From Clarkia xantiana subsp. parviflora (Eukaryota; Streptophyta; Magnoliopsida; Myrtales; Onagraceae): a stretch of DNA of 64,000 nucleotides. A program made the translations under genes and the position numbers. Positions 32,044-44,544 of this stretch are shown here, piece by piece (the stretch's first letter is position 1; each line of letters opens with the position of its first letter). Location of the stretch: assembly GCA_036873135.1 (NCBI GenBank), contig JAPTYO010000010.1, positions 2,890,634 through 2,954,633 of the forward strand, given 5' to 3'. The notes beneath the pieces are model-generated. The model had not been told where the DNA came from, made no database searches, and saw only the letters and a list, made by a program, of their open reading frames with translations.

Positions 32044-32276
32044 TTAGGGCCTATATAAGGGGGAGTCCTTATTTGTAAATCAAAATTAAAAAACACACGA
32101 GATCCGAATTTATTTCCGTTTCATATTTTGCTCATATTTCGTCTTGTTAGAAAAAGACGGACATAGAAGCGGATTCTAAGACCGCACGAGTTAATGAACA
32201 TTACATTAAATCCAAGGTCGTGACACTAGTTTCTAAGATTAACTTACGTCCAAAACCATTTATTACCAAATTTTAG

Positions 32277-32810
32277 GGGTTAAGAACCTAAAAACTGTCC
32301 AAGTTTTGCCCAATGTTGAATTTGGTGTCTGAAGTTTAAAATGTTAAAAATGAACAGTCTCACGTTTCATTTTTGTTAAAATTTGGTCTCCGTACGTCTT
32401 TTCCTCTCATTTCAATCATTTTCATTAACCAACTCATCCACTCATAATCCATCACTCTTTATTTTTCACAAAATCACCAAATTCCTCCAAACTTGAACAT
32501 CCTAAAGAAAATGTTTCCAGCAGAGTGGTGTGGAGCGATTTCCAATGACAAACTGAGTGAGGTTTACTTGCACGAATGTGTCCAGCTCATTAGGTGACGG
32601 TCCCGGCAAGGTGACGAGAAGGAAGCGTGCATAGGAGATCGAATTTGACAGTCGTTTTCGTAGAAATTTGTTTCCTAAAGTAATCACACCGATACACCAA
32701 ATTTCAACAAAAATGAAACATAAGACAGTCAATTTTAACATTTCAAACTTCAGAAAACTAAATTTCTTTACATTGGTCAAATTTTAAACTGTTTATAGGT
32801 CCTTAACCCG
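32277..32810. mobile_element. Foldback/MULE-type MITE, family A1
   Basis: Ends GGGTTAAGAACCTA and TAGGTCCTTAACCC(G) are inverted. A perfect 9-bp duplication AAATTTTAG lies at 32268-32276 and 32811-32819. The interior matches 7146-7612 and 40338-40840. Confidence 0.92.
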
Positions 32811-32819
32811 AAATTTTAG

Positions 32820-33185
32820 ACATATACAACACTACCTAGTTGCTGCACAATTTCCAATTTACGATGCGTTTTGTGCCATGCAATAATGGTCGTGTGTTGC
32901 AGCCGAAAGCTAGAAAACCCGTCCAAAAGAAAGGATCATGTATATGTAACTAAACAAGAAGATACGTCTCAGTGTATATATATATATATTTCATCATACA
33001 TAAAATGTGGTATGATAATATTAGCAGAAAGAATACAGCAGCAATGAGTTTGAGTTTTGCTTCCCTCCCATCTCAGAAGACCCATAAACTTAATACATAT
33101 GATCAATTAGACATTAATCAGCTAATATATTGAAAGAAAGATTAGGCATATTTAATAAACAAATAATAAGTATATCAAGGGTGAT
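32820..33185. other. 3' flank of the EIL gene
   Basis: About 360 bases holding the 3' UTR of the minus-strand EIL gene. No other feature is seen. Confidence 0.5.
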
Positions 33186-34901
33186 TCAGAGATACCACAT
33201 AGAAGAAGCATTATGATGATGATGATGATGATGTTTGGGGGTGACGACTGCAGTATTATTATAGTCAACACCCAAATTAAAAGAGGACCCAAACCTCAAC
33301 AACTCCTTACTCACACCACCATTTGTACAGTTACTAGACATCTCCTCCTCGTTACTATTATTTTGATTCCCGCCAAACACTCTCTCATTGCTTCCTCCTT
33401 CAAACAATAAGCTCTCCTCAAAAACATGTACACCACCACCTATGTTGTTCTGCTGATGACGTGGCATCACAAAACCAGCTATGTTATTGTCAGGTGGTGG
33501 AGTTTTGTTTGCTTCGTAGAACGACATGAGGTCCGATATCACCTGCTGCTGCCTCTCTTCGGGCCCGGTCCTCGTCCTAATACCACAACTATATCCAGCA
33601 TTACCAGAATTAGAGCTGACCTGCTGGCCATGATAGTTGTTCTGGTGCGGTCGAAACGGGCAATTCAACTGGTGATTGTTTCTTGCATTCCGATCTGCAA
33701 AACCAAGGCGTTGATCGCTGTACGGGCACTGCCGGTTCTCACACGTATACTCAAGTCCCCTCCCATCATCACAACCCCAAGAATAAGGCACCACCACCTG
33801 TTTCCTCCTCTTATCAGCAGCAGCACCATCAATGGGTGTTTGTGTTTCTACTTTGATCACCTGGTTTGCAAATACTTTCTTCTCCAGTTGATCCTCCTCG
33901 ACATCGTACTCACTTGCGTCGCTAATTACAAAAGCCGGACCAACTTCAGAGGAAGAGATCATGCAGCGGTCAGGGTATAACTTGCGAGCCAAGGCTTCCT
34001 CCTGGTTGACAATGGCAAGCCACGTGGCGCTTTCCTTTGCCGTCATCTTATCTTGCAAGCATTTGCTCTGCCTCACCAGCTTCCTAATCTTGGCTATATC
34101 GGGAGACATGTGTCTCATCACCGCTGTCAGCACGCTCACCTTCCACGCCTTTTTAAGGTCGTGGGGTTTCTTGTAAGGAGGTGGTGGCCCCAGTTGGCCC
34201 CACCAATCCTCCTTACCCGTCGGCCACCACGGTGGGGCCACTCCCTTCTCTAACGGAAACCGCCTCTGTGGTGGTTCACAGTGCTGCATCAGTGCCGATA
34301 GAAGCGACCCAAGCGTCGTATCTTGAAGCTCCGCAAGTGTATGCTTTGATTTTGACTTTTCAACCAAATCCAAATCCAAATCATCATCGTTATCATTCAC
34401 AGCAACGACTGAGTTCTCGGCGTCATACTTGGCGATGGCGGCGGGCCCGTTCCTGTCGAAACGAACCTTATCCTTCCACCACGCGCGTAGATTGTCAGAG
34501 GCCCCACCCACCGGCTTCCCATTCTCAGGAATGATTCCGTAAACAAAGCCTTGCGCCTTGCACACCTCCATCATTTTCAACATATATTTAAGGATCCCGT
34601 CTTGAGCTCGAGACATCTTCTTCCTTCGAGCTTGTTCTTGGGAGTTTCGCTGTTTCGTCAAATCACCACCTTCTAATTTAGTCTTGCTATGCTCCTTGAG
34701 CCTCTTCAACAGCATACGGTCTCTCCACATCCTTCTTTCAAGTACATCAACATCCATCTCATTCTCAATCTCCTCATCATCGTCTTCAATGTAGTCCTCT
34801 TCCTCAACAACAATTGCTTGTTCTTCTGCTTGTACCAATCCAGGTGGGACAGTGAAGAAATCAAAGTTACCACAGAATCCCATTTCTTCAAAGATTCCCA
34901 T
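33186..34901 (-). CDS. EIL: EIN3/EIL transcription factor
   Basis: Ethylene-insensitive3-like nuclear transcription factor, activator of ethylene-response genes, normally held low by EBF F-box proteins. Intronless coding region, 571 aa from the ATG at 34901; this start gives [16 protein letters not shown], like the family's conserved opening. An in-frame ATG at 34940 would add 13 residues. Visible parts: acidic stretch 31-52; basic DNA-binding blocks [14 protein letters not shown] (57-70) and [20 protein letters not shown] (92-111); [17 protein letters not shown] (137-153); [20 protein letters not shown] (201-220); [35 protein letters not shown]. The C-terminal part has the conserved ISDLMSFYE. 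The spacer before PPPYKKP is shorter than in EIN3. The very end has seven histidines from a triplet repeat. Whether it is closer to EIN3 or EIL1 is undecided. Confidence 0.95.
   Translation of the reverse strand: MGIFEEMGFCGNFDFFTVPPGLVQAEEQAIVVEEEDYIEDDDEEIENEMDVDVLERRMWRDRMLLKRLKEHSKTKLEGGDLTKQRNSQEQARRKKMSRAQDGILKYMLKMMEVCKAQGFVYGIIPENGKPVGGASDNLRAWWKDKVRFDRNGPAAIAKYDAENSVVAVNDNDDDLDLDLVEKSKSKHTLAELQDTTLGSLLSALMQHCEPPQRRFPLEKGVAPPWWPTGKEDWWGQLGPPPPYKKPHDLKKAWKVSVLTAVMRHMSPDIAKIRKLVRQSKCLQDKMTAKESATWLAIVNQEEALARKLYPDRCMISSSEVGPAFVISDASEYDVEEDQLEKKVFANQVIKVETQTPIDGAAADKRRKQVVVPYSWGCDDGRGLEYTCENRQCPYSDQRLGFADRNARNNHQLNCPFRPHQNNYHGQQVSSNSGNAGYSCGIRTRTGPEERQQQVISDLMSFYEANKTPPPDNNIAGFVMPRHQQNNIGGGVHVFEESLLFEGGSNERVFGGNQNNSNEEEMSSNCTNGGVSKELLRFGSSFNLGVDYNNTAVVTPKHHHHHHHNASSMWYL
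33213..33232. repeat. (ATG)n microsatellite encoding a histidine run
   Basis: Six to seven ATGATG triplets, read on the minus strand as CAT codons, give the histidine tract near the EIL C-terminus. Confidence 0.9.
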
Positions 34902-35540
34902 TTTACAAATCACAACTACCGTTTTCTCGATATCCAACACCTTTCTTTCTCACATAACAAAGTGTTGCAGTATCTCAGCTTTCTTTGCTTTCATTAACAG
35001 CACCACAATCTGCTACCAACATGTCAAATGAATGAATAAATGATCGATAGGTATATAGATTAACAACTTATATGACTCTGTTAAAGAAAAGCTTAATCGA
35101 AAATTTTCATATACAAGAAGCTGATAAAAACGCGTTAATTGAAGCAGACACGGAAATGAATACATTGTTACAATTAACTAAGAAGAAGCTTTAATGACGA
35201 ACATGGATGAAAATATGCATACATTAATTTCCTGCTATTTGCGAAGGAAACACATTCAGTGTAATAAATATAACGGTTACTTACTGTCCAATGCATTACT
35301 ATTATTGAAAGCAAGCTGGACTTGATGAATCAATGAAGTGTGTTAAACAACCAAGTGAGATAGATAGATAGATACGGTTGTAAATCTAAATAATTAATTT
35401 CAACATCATAATTTAATATCACCCTTTTACACCAAAGAAGAAGGTTTTTAAACAACAATCATCGAAACAGCATCCTAACTACAAAATCAAAATTCAAGGC
35501 CCCTTTCTTTATACTGTGCAATAAGAACAATACCCTTAGT

Positions 35541-35581
<41 letters not shown>

Positions 35582-36864
35582 TGCCGATACATCATGTACA
35601 TAATTCATTAAACCTAAGAAAAGTTTTTTGTTTTTGTGGTTGGTTTCCAGAAAAGGAGCAGCAAAAGTGACATGTGAATCAATTTAACACCCAGAAAAGG
35701 TAAAAGCTAAATAGAAAGAAGGAAACATGCGGTGAAAGCGAAATCGACCAGTTGGGAATTTCACAGGCAAGGTTTGATAACTTAATATGGAAATCAAGGT
35801 CCAAAAAAATCCCATCATCTTGACTAGATCAAATGAGGTGTAAATAGGAGAGATCAAGATAGGAGCGCTGCTAAGTTGAGGAGAAACTGGAAGACGCATA
35901 ATAATTAAACGTCATGGCATGTCAACCAATTTGTCAATTAAAAAGTTGAAGGAAGAAAAATCAACAACATCGGACATTTATTTAAAAATGGAAAGTTGAG
36001 CTAGCTCAAAGAATATCAAGTATCAACACATACATACAACAACAATACAGAGTGAACCGCGCGCCATGATTTGGTATGTCAAGAGCAACAACCTTAAAAG
36101 CTAGTCAGTGTGAAAAATGCACGGATGGAGAGCAAGTTGATGAAATGAATATGAGGCAGCAGGTACTGGCTTTCAGATCAATCAATCAAAACAAAACAAA
36201 ACCGTAACAAATATAGAAAAGAAATGGCAAGTGGATGGATACAGTACCCACAGTCAATAGATGACTATTTCTTGCTCTTCTGGTTTCTGAGAAGCTTGGA
36301 AAAGCAGAGCCAAGACGAAAGAGAGAAGAGACACAACTTTATGGGTTCTTCTTCATTTTAGAGAGTAGTGGAAAAGGGTAAAAGCATATCTGCACTTGAG
36401 CGTATGTCTGTATGTATGTATATACATTATACATTATACAACATACATATTAACTATGGTACGGTCAGCATCACCCCGGTTAAGGCGTGTGGACTTATTT
36501 TCGACATAATAATAAATAAATATATAAAATTTAGCAATTCACTTCGCGGAGGTTTTGTTTGGGGGGTTGATGCATTGCACCTGTTCCTACTCCTTCACTC
36601 TGCTAGCTGGCTCGCTGGATTGGATGTCTCCCATCCTCTCTCCCACACAAACCCTTTGACCTCCACCTTTCCAAATTATTCATTTCTTTTTCCTTGTTTT
36701 TCAACTCACTTTTTTATACATTTATTTATTTCCTCCTTTATTAATTATTTATTTTCCCTTTGATAATCCAAATATTTACGGTCAATCACGACTATTTTTA
36801 TTTATAATAATAACCATGGAAAAAAGAACTCTATTTCATAAAATTTCAAATGAAAAAAAAATAT
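34902..36864 (-). other. 5' region of the EIL gene
   Basis: Almost 2 kb upstream of the EIL start. EIL genes often have a leader intron, and the purine/pyrimidine composition would allow one, but I cannot fix its ends. It contains a 33-base T run at 35543-35575. No other coding region is supported. Confidence 0.4.
35543..35575. repeat. Poly(T) tract, 33 bases
   Basis: An unbroken run of T in the EIL upstream region. It could be the poly(A) tail of an old minus-strand retroposon, but no such element is recognisable beside it. Confidence 0.9.
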
Positions 36865-36873
36865 TTTTAAAAG

Positions 36874-37025
36874 AGAGTTGATAGAGATTCCGAAATGAGG
36901 TGCCGACCACCCAAGTGTGAGAAAATGACACACTTGTAATTATTATCAACTTCAAGACTTATTATACATACAAAAAGAGTCGGAATTCTGTCGGAATCCC
37001 TTATTCGGAACATCTATCATTAACC
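36874..37025. mobile_element. Small MULE-type MITE, 152 bp
   Basis: Left AGAGTTGATAGAGATTCCGAA and right TTCGGAACATCTATCATTAACC are inverted. The 9-bp TTTTAAAAG is repeated at 36865-36873 and 37026-37034. Confidence 0.8.
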
Positions 37026-37929
37026 TTTTAAAAGCAACCAAAAGCAGCGTTGCTCAACAACGCTCTAAAAATTGATGTTATGAATATTTTAATTCTTTCT
37101 TATTTATTACATCTTGTCGTGTCTCCATCTATATATATATATATATAGTCTTTTACACCAGAAAGGGTTAATACTTAATACAACCAAATCAATGTAACTA
37201 ATAGATCCAATGTAACAACATTCCTTGTAAGAATTTGAGACTTCTGAACAATCAAACTCACAGCAATTAAACAAACACAACTAAAAACTTAACAGCACTC
37301 AATCGAATTTAGAGGAATAGGAATACTTCTATTGATCAACAAAACAGATTATAAGCTCTTTAAATAAAGCATTACAACGGAAAACTACAATTCAGCAACC
37401 ACTAAAACAACTAGAAACTAATGCCCTAAAAATCAGCTAGAAATTTGGAGAGAACATGCAAAAAACGTGCATAAGAAAATACATCGAAATAGATAAAGAT
37501 GAACTTGAATCGATCTGGATTAAGTGAACAAATTTGATGAAAGCGGTCCAACCAAATTTCAATAGAAATAATAGAAACTTGAATTTCCGAAAACAGCATC
37601 AGCAAGTCATCGTCTTTAACAACAACCAATTTCCTTTCAGTCCCTACTTTAAGACTTTTCGTCTCCTCGACATAGTGCATGTTGGTGTTATCGGCGAAGC
37701 TTCGATTTTTTAATCTCTTGAAATACGTAGATTTGTTGTAACTGGTTATTGTGTGAAATTGAGTTGTTCATTGATTTCCAAGAAGGTCAAAAAAACAGAC
37801 TACTATTTCTAAATCTTCTGTCAAGTTTGAACACAAAACTACAAAAGCATTGATGAATTGTTAAAAGAGGTTGTTTGGTTGAGAAGTTTGTTAAAGGAGT
37901 AATTAACATTTCCTAAGATTTCTCCTAAT

Positions 37930-38307
37930 GTTATGTTTTGTGATAATGAGGTTGCGTTCTAACAATCAATCATGTGTTTCATGAAAGAACGAAATACATT
38001 GAGATTGATTGCCATCTTGTTCATGATAGTTACTTAATGACACTGTTTATCTTCGATCTTTACAGAAAGAGGAACAAGAAGCCGATTTTTTTACAAAATC
38101 TTTAGGAGGTCAGCAACATTCTTACTTGTCAAGCAAGTTAGGTTTAAAGAACTTTTTCATGGGTCCCCTCTTAGATGTTGAAGATTGTGAAGAGCAGGTT
38201 GATTCACAAAGTTTTCAGTTTGAAAAGGGTGTTGAGATTGGGCCCATGTTCCCGTTTGGTCTTGTACTTGCAAGCTCAACCCGTACATCATTGGGTCGGT
38301 TTATTCG
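37930..38307 (+). pseudogene. Copia RNase H / 3' pol relic
   Basis: Fragments of the Copia C-terminus can be followed across frames: a CFMKERN-EIH-like VFHERTKHIEID remnant near 37975, then EEQEADFFTKSLGG and SSKLGLKNFF near 38070-38160. Several stops and frameshifts are present. The flanks at 37160-37930 and 38960-39300 may be further parts of the same dead element. A LINE is inserted at its right. Confidence 0.65.
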
Positions 38308-38960
38308 TTTTTTTTTTTTGGTAAATAAAAGAGCAATCAACACGATTAGCCTACATGGCTAGAAATTACAGCACGATCTTCAGAGTTACCGATCGAATCA
38401 TACCACAACAAGGTTCTCAATTCTGTAGGACTAGATGAAATAATCCTAAAATTTTCTTCCATTCGAACCGCATCTTTTGCGAGCTTGTCTGCAATCTTAT
38501 TTGCTTCCCTAAAGATATGTCTCAACTTGTACCTCCGAAAAGACTGGAGAAGTTTCCTGCAATCCAAAAGTAAAGGCATTAGGGGGCGATCCATATTAGA
38601 CTCATCTGTGATGAGACCGATGGCCTCTTTTCCGTCCATTTCAATATAGATCGAATCTATATTCAAACTTTTCGCTAGGTTCAGTCCATCTCTCAGAGCC
38701 CATAATTCTGCAACAAGGCTATTGGTGAAACCAATTTTTCTTTGGAAGCCACTAATACAACCACTTTGTTCGTTTCTCAAGATACCCCCTCCCCCTGTTG
38801 GACCAGGATTACCCAAAGCTGATCCATCTGTATTGAGTTTAATCCAACCAGGTTCGGGCGGGTACCATCTAACATGAACAATAGTGGAAGGGGCACAAAC
38901 AATGGCTTTTGACAAATGAAAATTCAACTCTTTAGCCATATTCACAATATAAGTAGGGAG
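38308..38960 (-). mobile_element. 5'-truncated LINE, RNase H part
   Basis: On the minus strand a 199-codon open frame (38346-38945) carries an RVT_3-type RNase H: LNTDGSALGNPGPTGGGGILR, AELWALRDGL, EMDGKEAI and FREANKIADKLAK. Twelve T at 38308-38319 are the poly(A) tail. Nothing of the reverse transcriptase remains. It differs in sequence from the LINE at 112-1835. Confidence 0.8.
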
Positions 38961-38999
38961 GTCATGTGAAAGTCATTGATTTCAGGTTTTAGTTGTTTA

Positions 39000-40328
39000 C
39001 CCGGTTTGGTTTACTTTATTGTTTTTTTCAGAGTAATTCCCTCTTTGTAATAGCTTTGGGGTTAAACTTTTGACTTTGTTCTAGAGTTCTCCTATGTATA
39101 GTAGTTATCAAGTGAAAATGTGTCACTTTAAGAAATCACCCTTAATGATTCGTAATTTTTTGTGTTTTTTCATCTTTTTCATTGAAATCAAATGGTATAC
39201 GTGGATCAACAAAGCAATATTCCCCTTCAGACCTTCTTTATGAAGATACTGTTAGAAATGCAGGGCATTATTGGTTATTAAATCAATTTAAATGACTAAA
39301 TTTCAATATTTTGAAAGTTCACAGACTAATATGCAATTAGTATTATTTCGGTAATTAACTCGCAGTTACGAAATATAACATGTTAATATATGTGTAACCG
39401 AAATCTCAATACAATGACCACGTAACAGAATGTAATTATTATTTTTAACTGAGACTCGTACGGTCATTGTTTTTTTAAAGCAAATTCGATACCTCTTATC
39501 ATCATGCAGTGCAACAAGATTTATAACATGACGATCATATCACAAGATTCAACAATATTGTTGAATTGAATTAAACACATAACCTATTAAATTAAACTAA
39601 ATAAATATTTGAATCCAAATAGATAACATAAATAGCCGATAACACTGTGGAAGATCGAACAACACTAATCACACGACAAGAACGCAACAACATAAGTTCA
39701 ATTCAGATCATTTATTTGTATATGCACGTCATGAGCGTGTGCACAAGCCAAGTTCCTGAATTTGTGCATTCAATCAGTTCGACTACACCCCTACGCAGTG
39801 GACTGTATTATTACACATTTATAAAACTAGCTAGTATATGAAATATCCAATTCCTCGACTTTGGTCGGCGTGGATTTTCCTTGGGCCAGTCAATTCACGG
39901 CTACAATTTGTCATTAAACCGAAAATGGGCCAGGCCCATTTCCAACCGATGGCACTTCTGCAGATTCCACAAGTATATATGTATTAGTTGTTGGCCTATG
40001 TTTTGCTCGCTATTCCAAGCGTTCCTTTATATATACGATTTTTTTTTTTTTTTCTCTTTTAGTTTGAGGCTTGACTTTCTTTAAGCAAATTGGAATTGAA
40101 TAGTTGGATTTAGTTATATTTATAATTGTTAAATTAAGCACATCCAGATTTATATAATTAAAATCTATAAATTTAACTACATCTTCAGTCTATTGCAGTT
40201 TAGTCCAGCTTTAAATTCTAAACAATTGAATTGCTTATTACGGAAAAGTAGAAAAATAGGTTTTTTTTTTTTTTTTTTACTGAAGAAACCTCAACTTATT
40301 ATTAAAGAATTATACAGTATTCATCTGT
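39000..40328. other. Spacer, no gene seen
   Basis: AT-rich sequence with short poly-T runs; the first part resembles an LTR leader (GGTTTGGTTTACTTTATTG) but cannot be delimited. I see no gene. Confidence 0.4.
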
Positions 40329-40337
40329 TTAAATTTA

Positions 40338-40840
40338 GGGTTAATAATATAAAAAACCAGTTCCCACCAATGTTGAAATTTGGTGTCTCATGATTAAATA
40401 TTAATATAGATAATCATGAGTTTCATTTTTGTTAAAATTTGGTATCTTAGCGCGTATTTTCCTATTCCTTCAATTATTTCCATCAAGTCACTCGCCTACT
40501 CATAATCCGTCACTCTTTACTTTTTACAAAGTCGCCTAATTTCCCCCAAACTTGAACGTTAAAAAAAAAAGTTTCCAGTAGAGCGGTGTGGACAGATTTC
40601 CAGCGATAACGGAGCGGGATTTACTGGCGTGGATGTGGCCAGCTTCTCAGGTGAAGGGAATGGAGCGTGCATGGAAGCTCGAATTCGACAGTCGGATTTG
40701 TCGAGATTGACTTTTCTAAAGTAATCACAACGAAACACCTAAAAACAACCAAAATGAAACCTGAAATTGTTCATATTAACATTTACCTTAAACACCAAAT
40801 TTCAACTTAAAATTTGAGACTGTCTTTAGATTCTTAACCC
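40338..40840. mobile_element. Foldback/MULE-type MITE, family A1
   Basis: It starts GGGTTAATAATATAAAAAACC and ends GATTCTTAACCC. The 9-bp TTAAATTTA is repeated at 40329-40337 and 40841-40849. The interior matches 32277-32810 and 7146-7612. Confidence 0.92.
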
Positions 40841-41189
40841 TTAAATTTAATGCTTTATCCTTCCTCCTCCTAGTCCTTGACTAATCTAGGGTCAACCTCA
40901 ATAAGCTAACAGTGCATCCTCGTGTTTTCTAAGATGAGATGAATTAGTCGGCGTCAGGAAAGCTTATTACCAACATCCTCTCGTGTTTTGTTAAAAAGTG
41001 TTGCATGTGTCTCGTGGAATATTTTTAATTTATATTTGTGCTTTAATTAATTATTATTGATTGGCTTTACGAACCAAAGTCATGGTTTGATTCCTGTTTC
41101 GATGGTAGTAGATAGTCATTCTCCTGTGTTAGATTTTTCCGATGATTATGGCAAAGAAAAATGGATGATTATTGCAACAAAAAAAAGGG

Positions 41190-41363
41190 AATTCTTCTAT
41201 ACATCAGATCCACCACGTAGCGCTGACGTGTTGTCCCTTCAACCAATTAAATTGTGACATGTGTCTTTGTCTACTCTCTCACTTAGCACATGCAACGATT
41301 TGATTGGTCGAAGGGGCAACACATCAGCACCACTTGGTGGAACCGATGTATACAATAATTTCT
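41190..41363. mobile_element. Foldback MITE of 174 bp
   Basis: The arm CTATACATCAGATCCACCACG...GCTGACGTGTTG pairs with CAACACATCAGC...GGTGGAACCGATGTATACAA. Each arm is about 75 bases. The target duplication cannot be read because A-rich tracts flank both ends. Confidence 0.75.
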
Positions 41364-42619
41364 AAAAAAAAAATGATTGATGGCAGAAGAAACATATATT
41401 TATATTTTAGTCACTGAGTTTCCGTGGATAATAAATAATTGCAATCCATAGCGACAAAGGCGATGGCGATTGAGAGAGAGTCGTATGAATATAATCCCAG
41501 ATTGCATCTTCTCCATCATATATTATTTATTATATGTAGTAGACAAAAACAAATTGCCATAAAAGACAACAGAAGAAATCATTAATTACTTTGCCCCAAA
41601 TTTGTCGTTTATAGAATCAATGTGAGCAGCAATCACTAGTCAGAAGCCAGCAAATGAAAAGACTGCTCGCGGCGACAGTCTTCTTATTCATCTTACCTTT
41701 ATTTAATATAATATAATATTTGGCTATTATTTTCTTGTTTACAGTAATTGTTATTACGTGTCCTTACTAAATTGTCTATCTATTAATTACAATTGCTTGA
41801 TTTGTTTTATTATGCTTCTGCTAATCTGTATAGGTTTCGAATTCAAGCACGGGTCTTCTCTATGCTATTAACCCTTATGGATTATACTTGCTCAATACAC
41901 TTGAATAAACAAGTGTAATATCTGAATATATTTATATATATGCATCACGACTAATAGTGCTTTGTACTGCTGGAATCATCATTTGAAAGCATATACACAT
42001 TACAACCTCCACGAGTGAATTGAAATATGCCGCGTCGGTGAGATTTTAATACATAACTACTAATCAACAATTCGTGCATTGTGTCAAGTTTTATTTGCGG
42101 TAAAATTATTTTATAATATTTACTATCATTTTGTGAAAAATTGATTTTTTTAAAATTAAATATATTAAAAGACCATATACAACTTAGTTGATTGATTTGT
42201 TACGTTGTATATATAAGTTAGACCTATATGAAATAAACCGTTCACATACAAAAATATTGTAACAAAAAAAATAAGATTATTTAATTACAATAGTCAAATA
42301 TAAATAAATATAATAAACTAAGAGAAACAAATTAAATAACTGACATCAATTAAAATTATATAATAGTATTAATTATGTGAATTCGTCTGGTGTGATAATT
42401 GAAAATCGCAGTTTGTACCTGTGGATAAAATTTCAGCAATACAATACAACCTAAAAACTACCCAATTAATTTTAACGCTTAAATTCAATGTTTTAGCCGG
42501 ATAACATTTTGTAATTTAACATGATCAACTAGAATTGTAATAGATCTAGCGTCGAAAGAGTCATCAAATTGAAAATGCAAAAAAAAACACGTTAGGCCAT
42601 GAATCGACGAGAATTCAGT
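41364..42619. other. Spacer, no gene seen
   Basis: AT-rich spacer. No gene or recognised repeat. Confidence 0.45.
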
Positions 42620-42628
42620 AGTCAGTAC

Positions 42629-42858
42629 TAGGGGTGTAAATGAGCCGAGTATCCGGCAAGCTCGACTCGACTCGACTCACTTTACTCGGCCGAGCATAAA
42701 TTTTTTAAGTTCGAACTCGACTCGATTCGATACTCGACGAGTTCGAACTCGGCTCGATTAGTTTAAAATAAAATTAAATAAAAAATGATGCACCTTAGTT
42801 TGAGCTCGAATTAGACTCGGTTAGTCTTTTAGTTCGAGCTCGAACCCGACTCGACTTG

Positions 42859-42915
<57 letters not shown>

Positions 42916-43132
42916 TCGAATAAACTCGAGTTCGAACTCGACTCGAATAGGTAAAATAAAAAAGCTCGATTAGACTCGCGAGCCTCTTGAGTCGAGTACT
43001 AGTGAACTCGTACTCGACTCAAATTCAGGAAAAGCTCAACTCGAGCTCGACTTGGCTCAAAATTTAGCGAGTTGAATTCGAATATTGATCAAACTGATCT
43101 CGAGTAGTTCACGAGTAGCTCGTTTACACCCT
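42629..43132. mobile_element. Foldback MITE with CTCGA/ACTCG motifs
   Basis: The ends TAGGGGTGTAAATGAGC and GCTCGTTTACACCCT are inverted, flanked by the 9-bp AGTCAGTAC at 42620-42628 and 43133-43141. Inside, variants of CTCGACTCGA, GAGCTCGA and TTCGAACTCG recur on both strands, around a central AT repeat. Confidence 0.9.
42864..42911. repeat. (AT)n microsatellite
   Basis: About 48 bases of AT dinucleotides at the hairpin centre of the CTCGA-type foldback. Confidence 0.95.
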
Positions 43133-43141
43133 AGTCAGTAC

Positions 43142-43800
43142 AGTACTGATACCTCACCCTCCCGACATTTGGATTGGTGGTGTCGCATCGTATGTCTGTT
43201 TTTGCTTTTGAGATTCGAGCCCAGCCAGACATTCAATCAGGAAAAAATTTCGAAATTGCCCCTACACATTTTAAACTAAAAATAAGTACGCCCTCCACTA
43301 AAAACTAATAATAAATGGGTCATTTTCTACTACTCATAGAAGCGAAATTGAATACAACTTCCACGCCATGCAAATACTCTAAAGCATAACCAGCAGTTAC
43401 GACTAACCACTGGTTTAAGAATGAGAAGCACGGAAATGTGTTTAATACATTTTCGTGCTTCTCAGAAGCTGAAGATCTCTTAATCAAATTAAAAATTCAT
43501 CAACGTCTAAGAGCAGCAGAAATGTGTTCAACACATTTTCGCGACTCTCAGCAATCGAAATGAACAGTTAATAGTAGAATTATGATTATTTAGAGATTTC
43601 GAAAATTTCATTTTGTGAGTTATTGTATTTAACCTTTTAAAACTGCATGATTAAAACTAGACATAAAAAAAGGCAAAAGGCACAGTGTTTCATTTTTTGA
43701 GTGATCAAAAGAGCGATTTTAAGCTATAGTTAAACATCAGATGAAATAAGTTAGATGCAGTATCAAAAGTCTTAACAATCTATTAAGAGGGGCATCCTCA
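43142..43800. other. Spacer with a local inverted block
   Basis: No gene. Near 43430 and 43525 the motif AAATGTGTT-AA-ACA-ATTTTCG recurs (GTGTTTAATACATTTTCGTGCTTCTCAG and GTGTTCAACACATTTTCGCGACTCTCAG), each a small palindrome. Confidence 0.45.
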
Positions 43801-44540
43801 TTATAGGTCAAAGCCGAAAGGGGCACGTCGTGTCTTATGATTTACTACCGATGGTTGTGTCTCCTGAGTAGTCGCAGGAGGCAGTGTCTCCTGAGTATTC
43901 GCCGGAGGTTGTGTCTCCTCAGGAAACACCGCAGAATTAAGATACATCGAAAAATGATCATTTGCATTCAACAAATACAAAGGGATGTCCGCCATGTCGG
44001 CGCATGAGTCGAAGTTCAACGGACAATCTTCCACTTCGTCGTCTCATGAAGTAAGCGGTTCTTCTATTATTTGCTGAAAGACGTATAGCTCGCCAAATGC
44101 AACGTAACCATCACATATTGTTTCTATATAGAGTCTTCCGCACGTTTTTTGTCACGACCGGATAAGTTACGCGCGTATTTTTTAAGATTCTTAAGGACGA
44201 ACTTCAAACCCCTAACATGTTGAACTAACATATAAATGAGTTAGAATAATTATTAATTAAACATACTAATTAAGTAAATTCAAGACCAAATACTTACAAA
44301 CATTTGGTTAACGTTTTCGTGTTCTTGGTAGTGCCATGGGGTTACGAGAGCATCTGTCTATAGTGGTTGAGGGCGAAGATTCAAAAGGACGCTCGAGAGA
44401 GTAACTTTGTCATGCCAAGCCTTGTACTCATCAGAACTCACACCAATAGCGATGTGATTGTTCCACAGCTTAACGTACCAGGCATACTCAACGAACCACG
44501 GTGTTCGGTTACGGTCTTTAGGATAGACCAGTATGTACAA
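43801..44540 (-). pseudogene. Degraded plant-mobile-domain-like relic
   Basis: Two minus-strand open stretches (44358-44540 and 43801-44034) and the sequence between look like one decayed gene. The first has WFVEYAWYVKLWNNH...SDEYKAWHDKVT, resembling the end of the aminotransferase-like plant mobile domain found in MAIN-like proteins and some transposons. The second has CADMADIPLYLLN and three copies of an ETQPPA/TTQET-type motif. Frames are interrupted between them. The assignment rests on pattern memory. Confidence 0.35.
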
Positions 44541-44544
44541 GTCG

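Larger units (their letters stand above)
30009..32225 (+). mobile_element. Gypsy-like LTR split by a nested DNA element
   Basis: It starts TGTCATCGTGAT and ends GGTCGTGACA, so the ends are the inverted TGTCA/TGACA typical of LTRs. A purine tract lies just before it. Removing the nested element at 30223-32043 and one TTA leaves about 390 bases with a TATA box TATATAAG at 32052. Only this LTR is seen; the element body is absent. Confidence 0.65.

Noticed and set aside
33426..33980. 184-codon plus-strand frame opposite the EIL gene
   Set aside because: Antisense shadow of the well-supported EIL coding sequence.
35543..35575. Poly(T) run as a transcription terminator
   Set aside because: T runs end RNA polymerase III transcripts, but no pol III gene is recognisable next to it. 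It is reported only as a repeat.
35684..35899. 71-codon minus-strand frame in the EIL upstream region
   Set aside because: No homology recognised; the length is expected by chance in this composition.
43801..44034. Proline/threonine repeats as a stand-alone small protein
   Set aside because: It is in line with the degraded mobile-domain-like sequence upstream and lacks its own promoter context, so it is treated as part of that relic.
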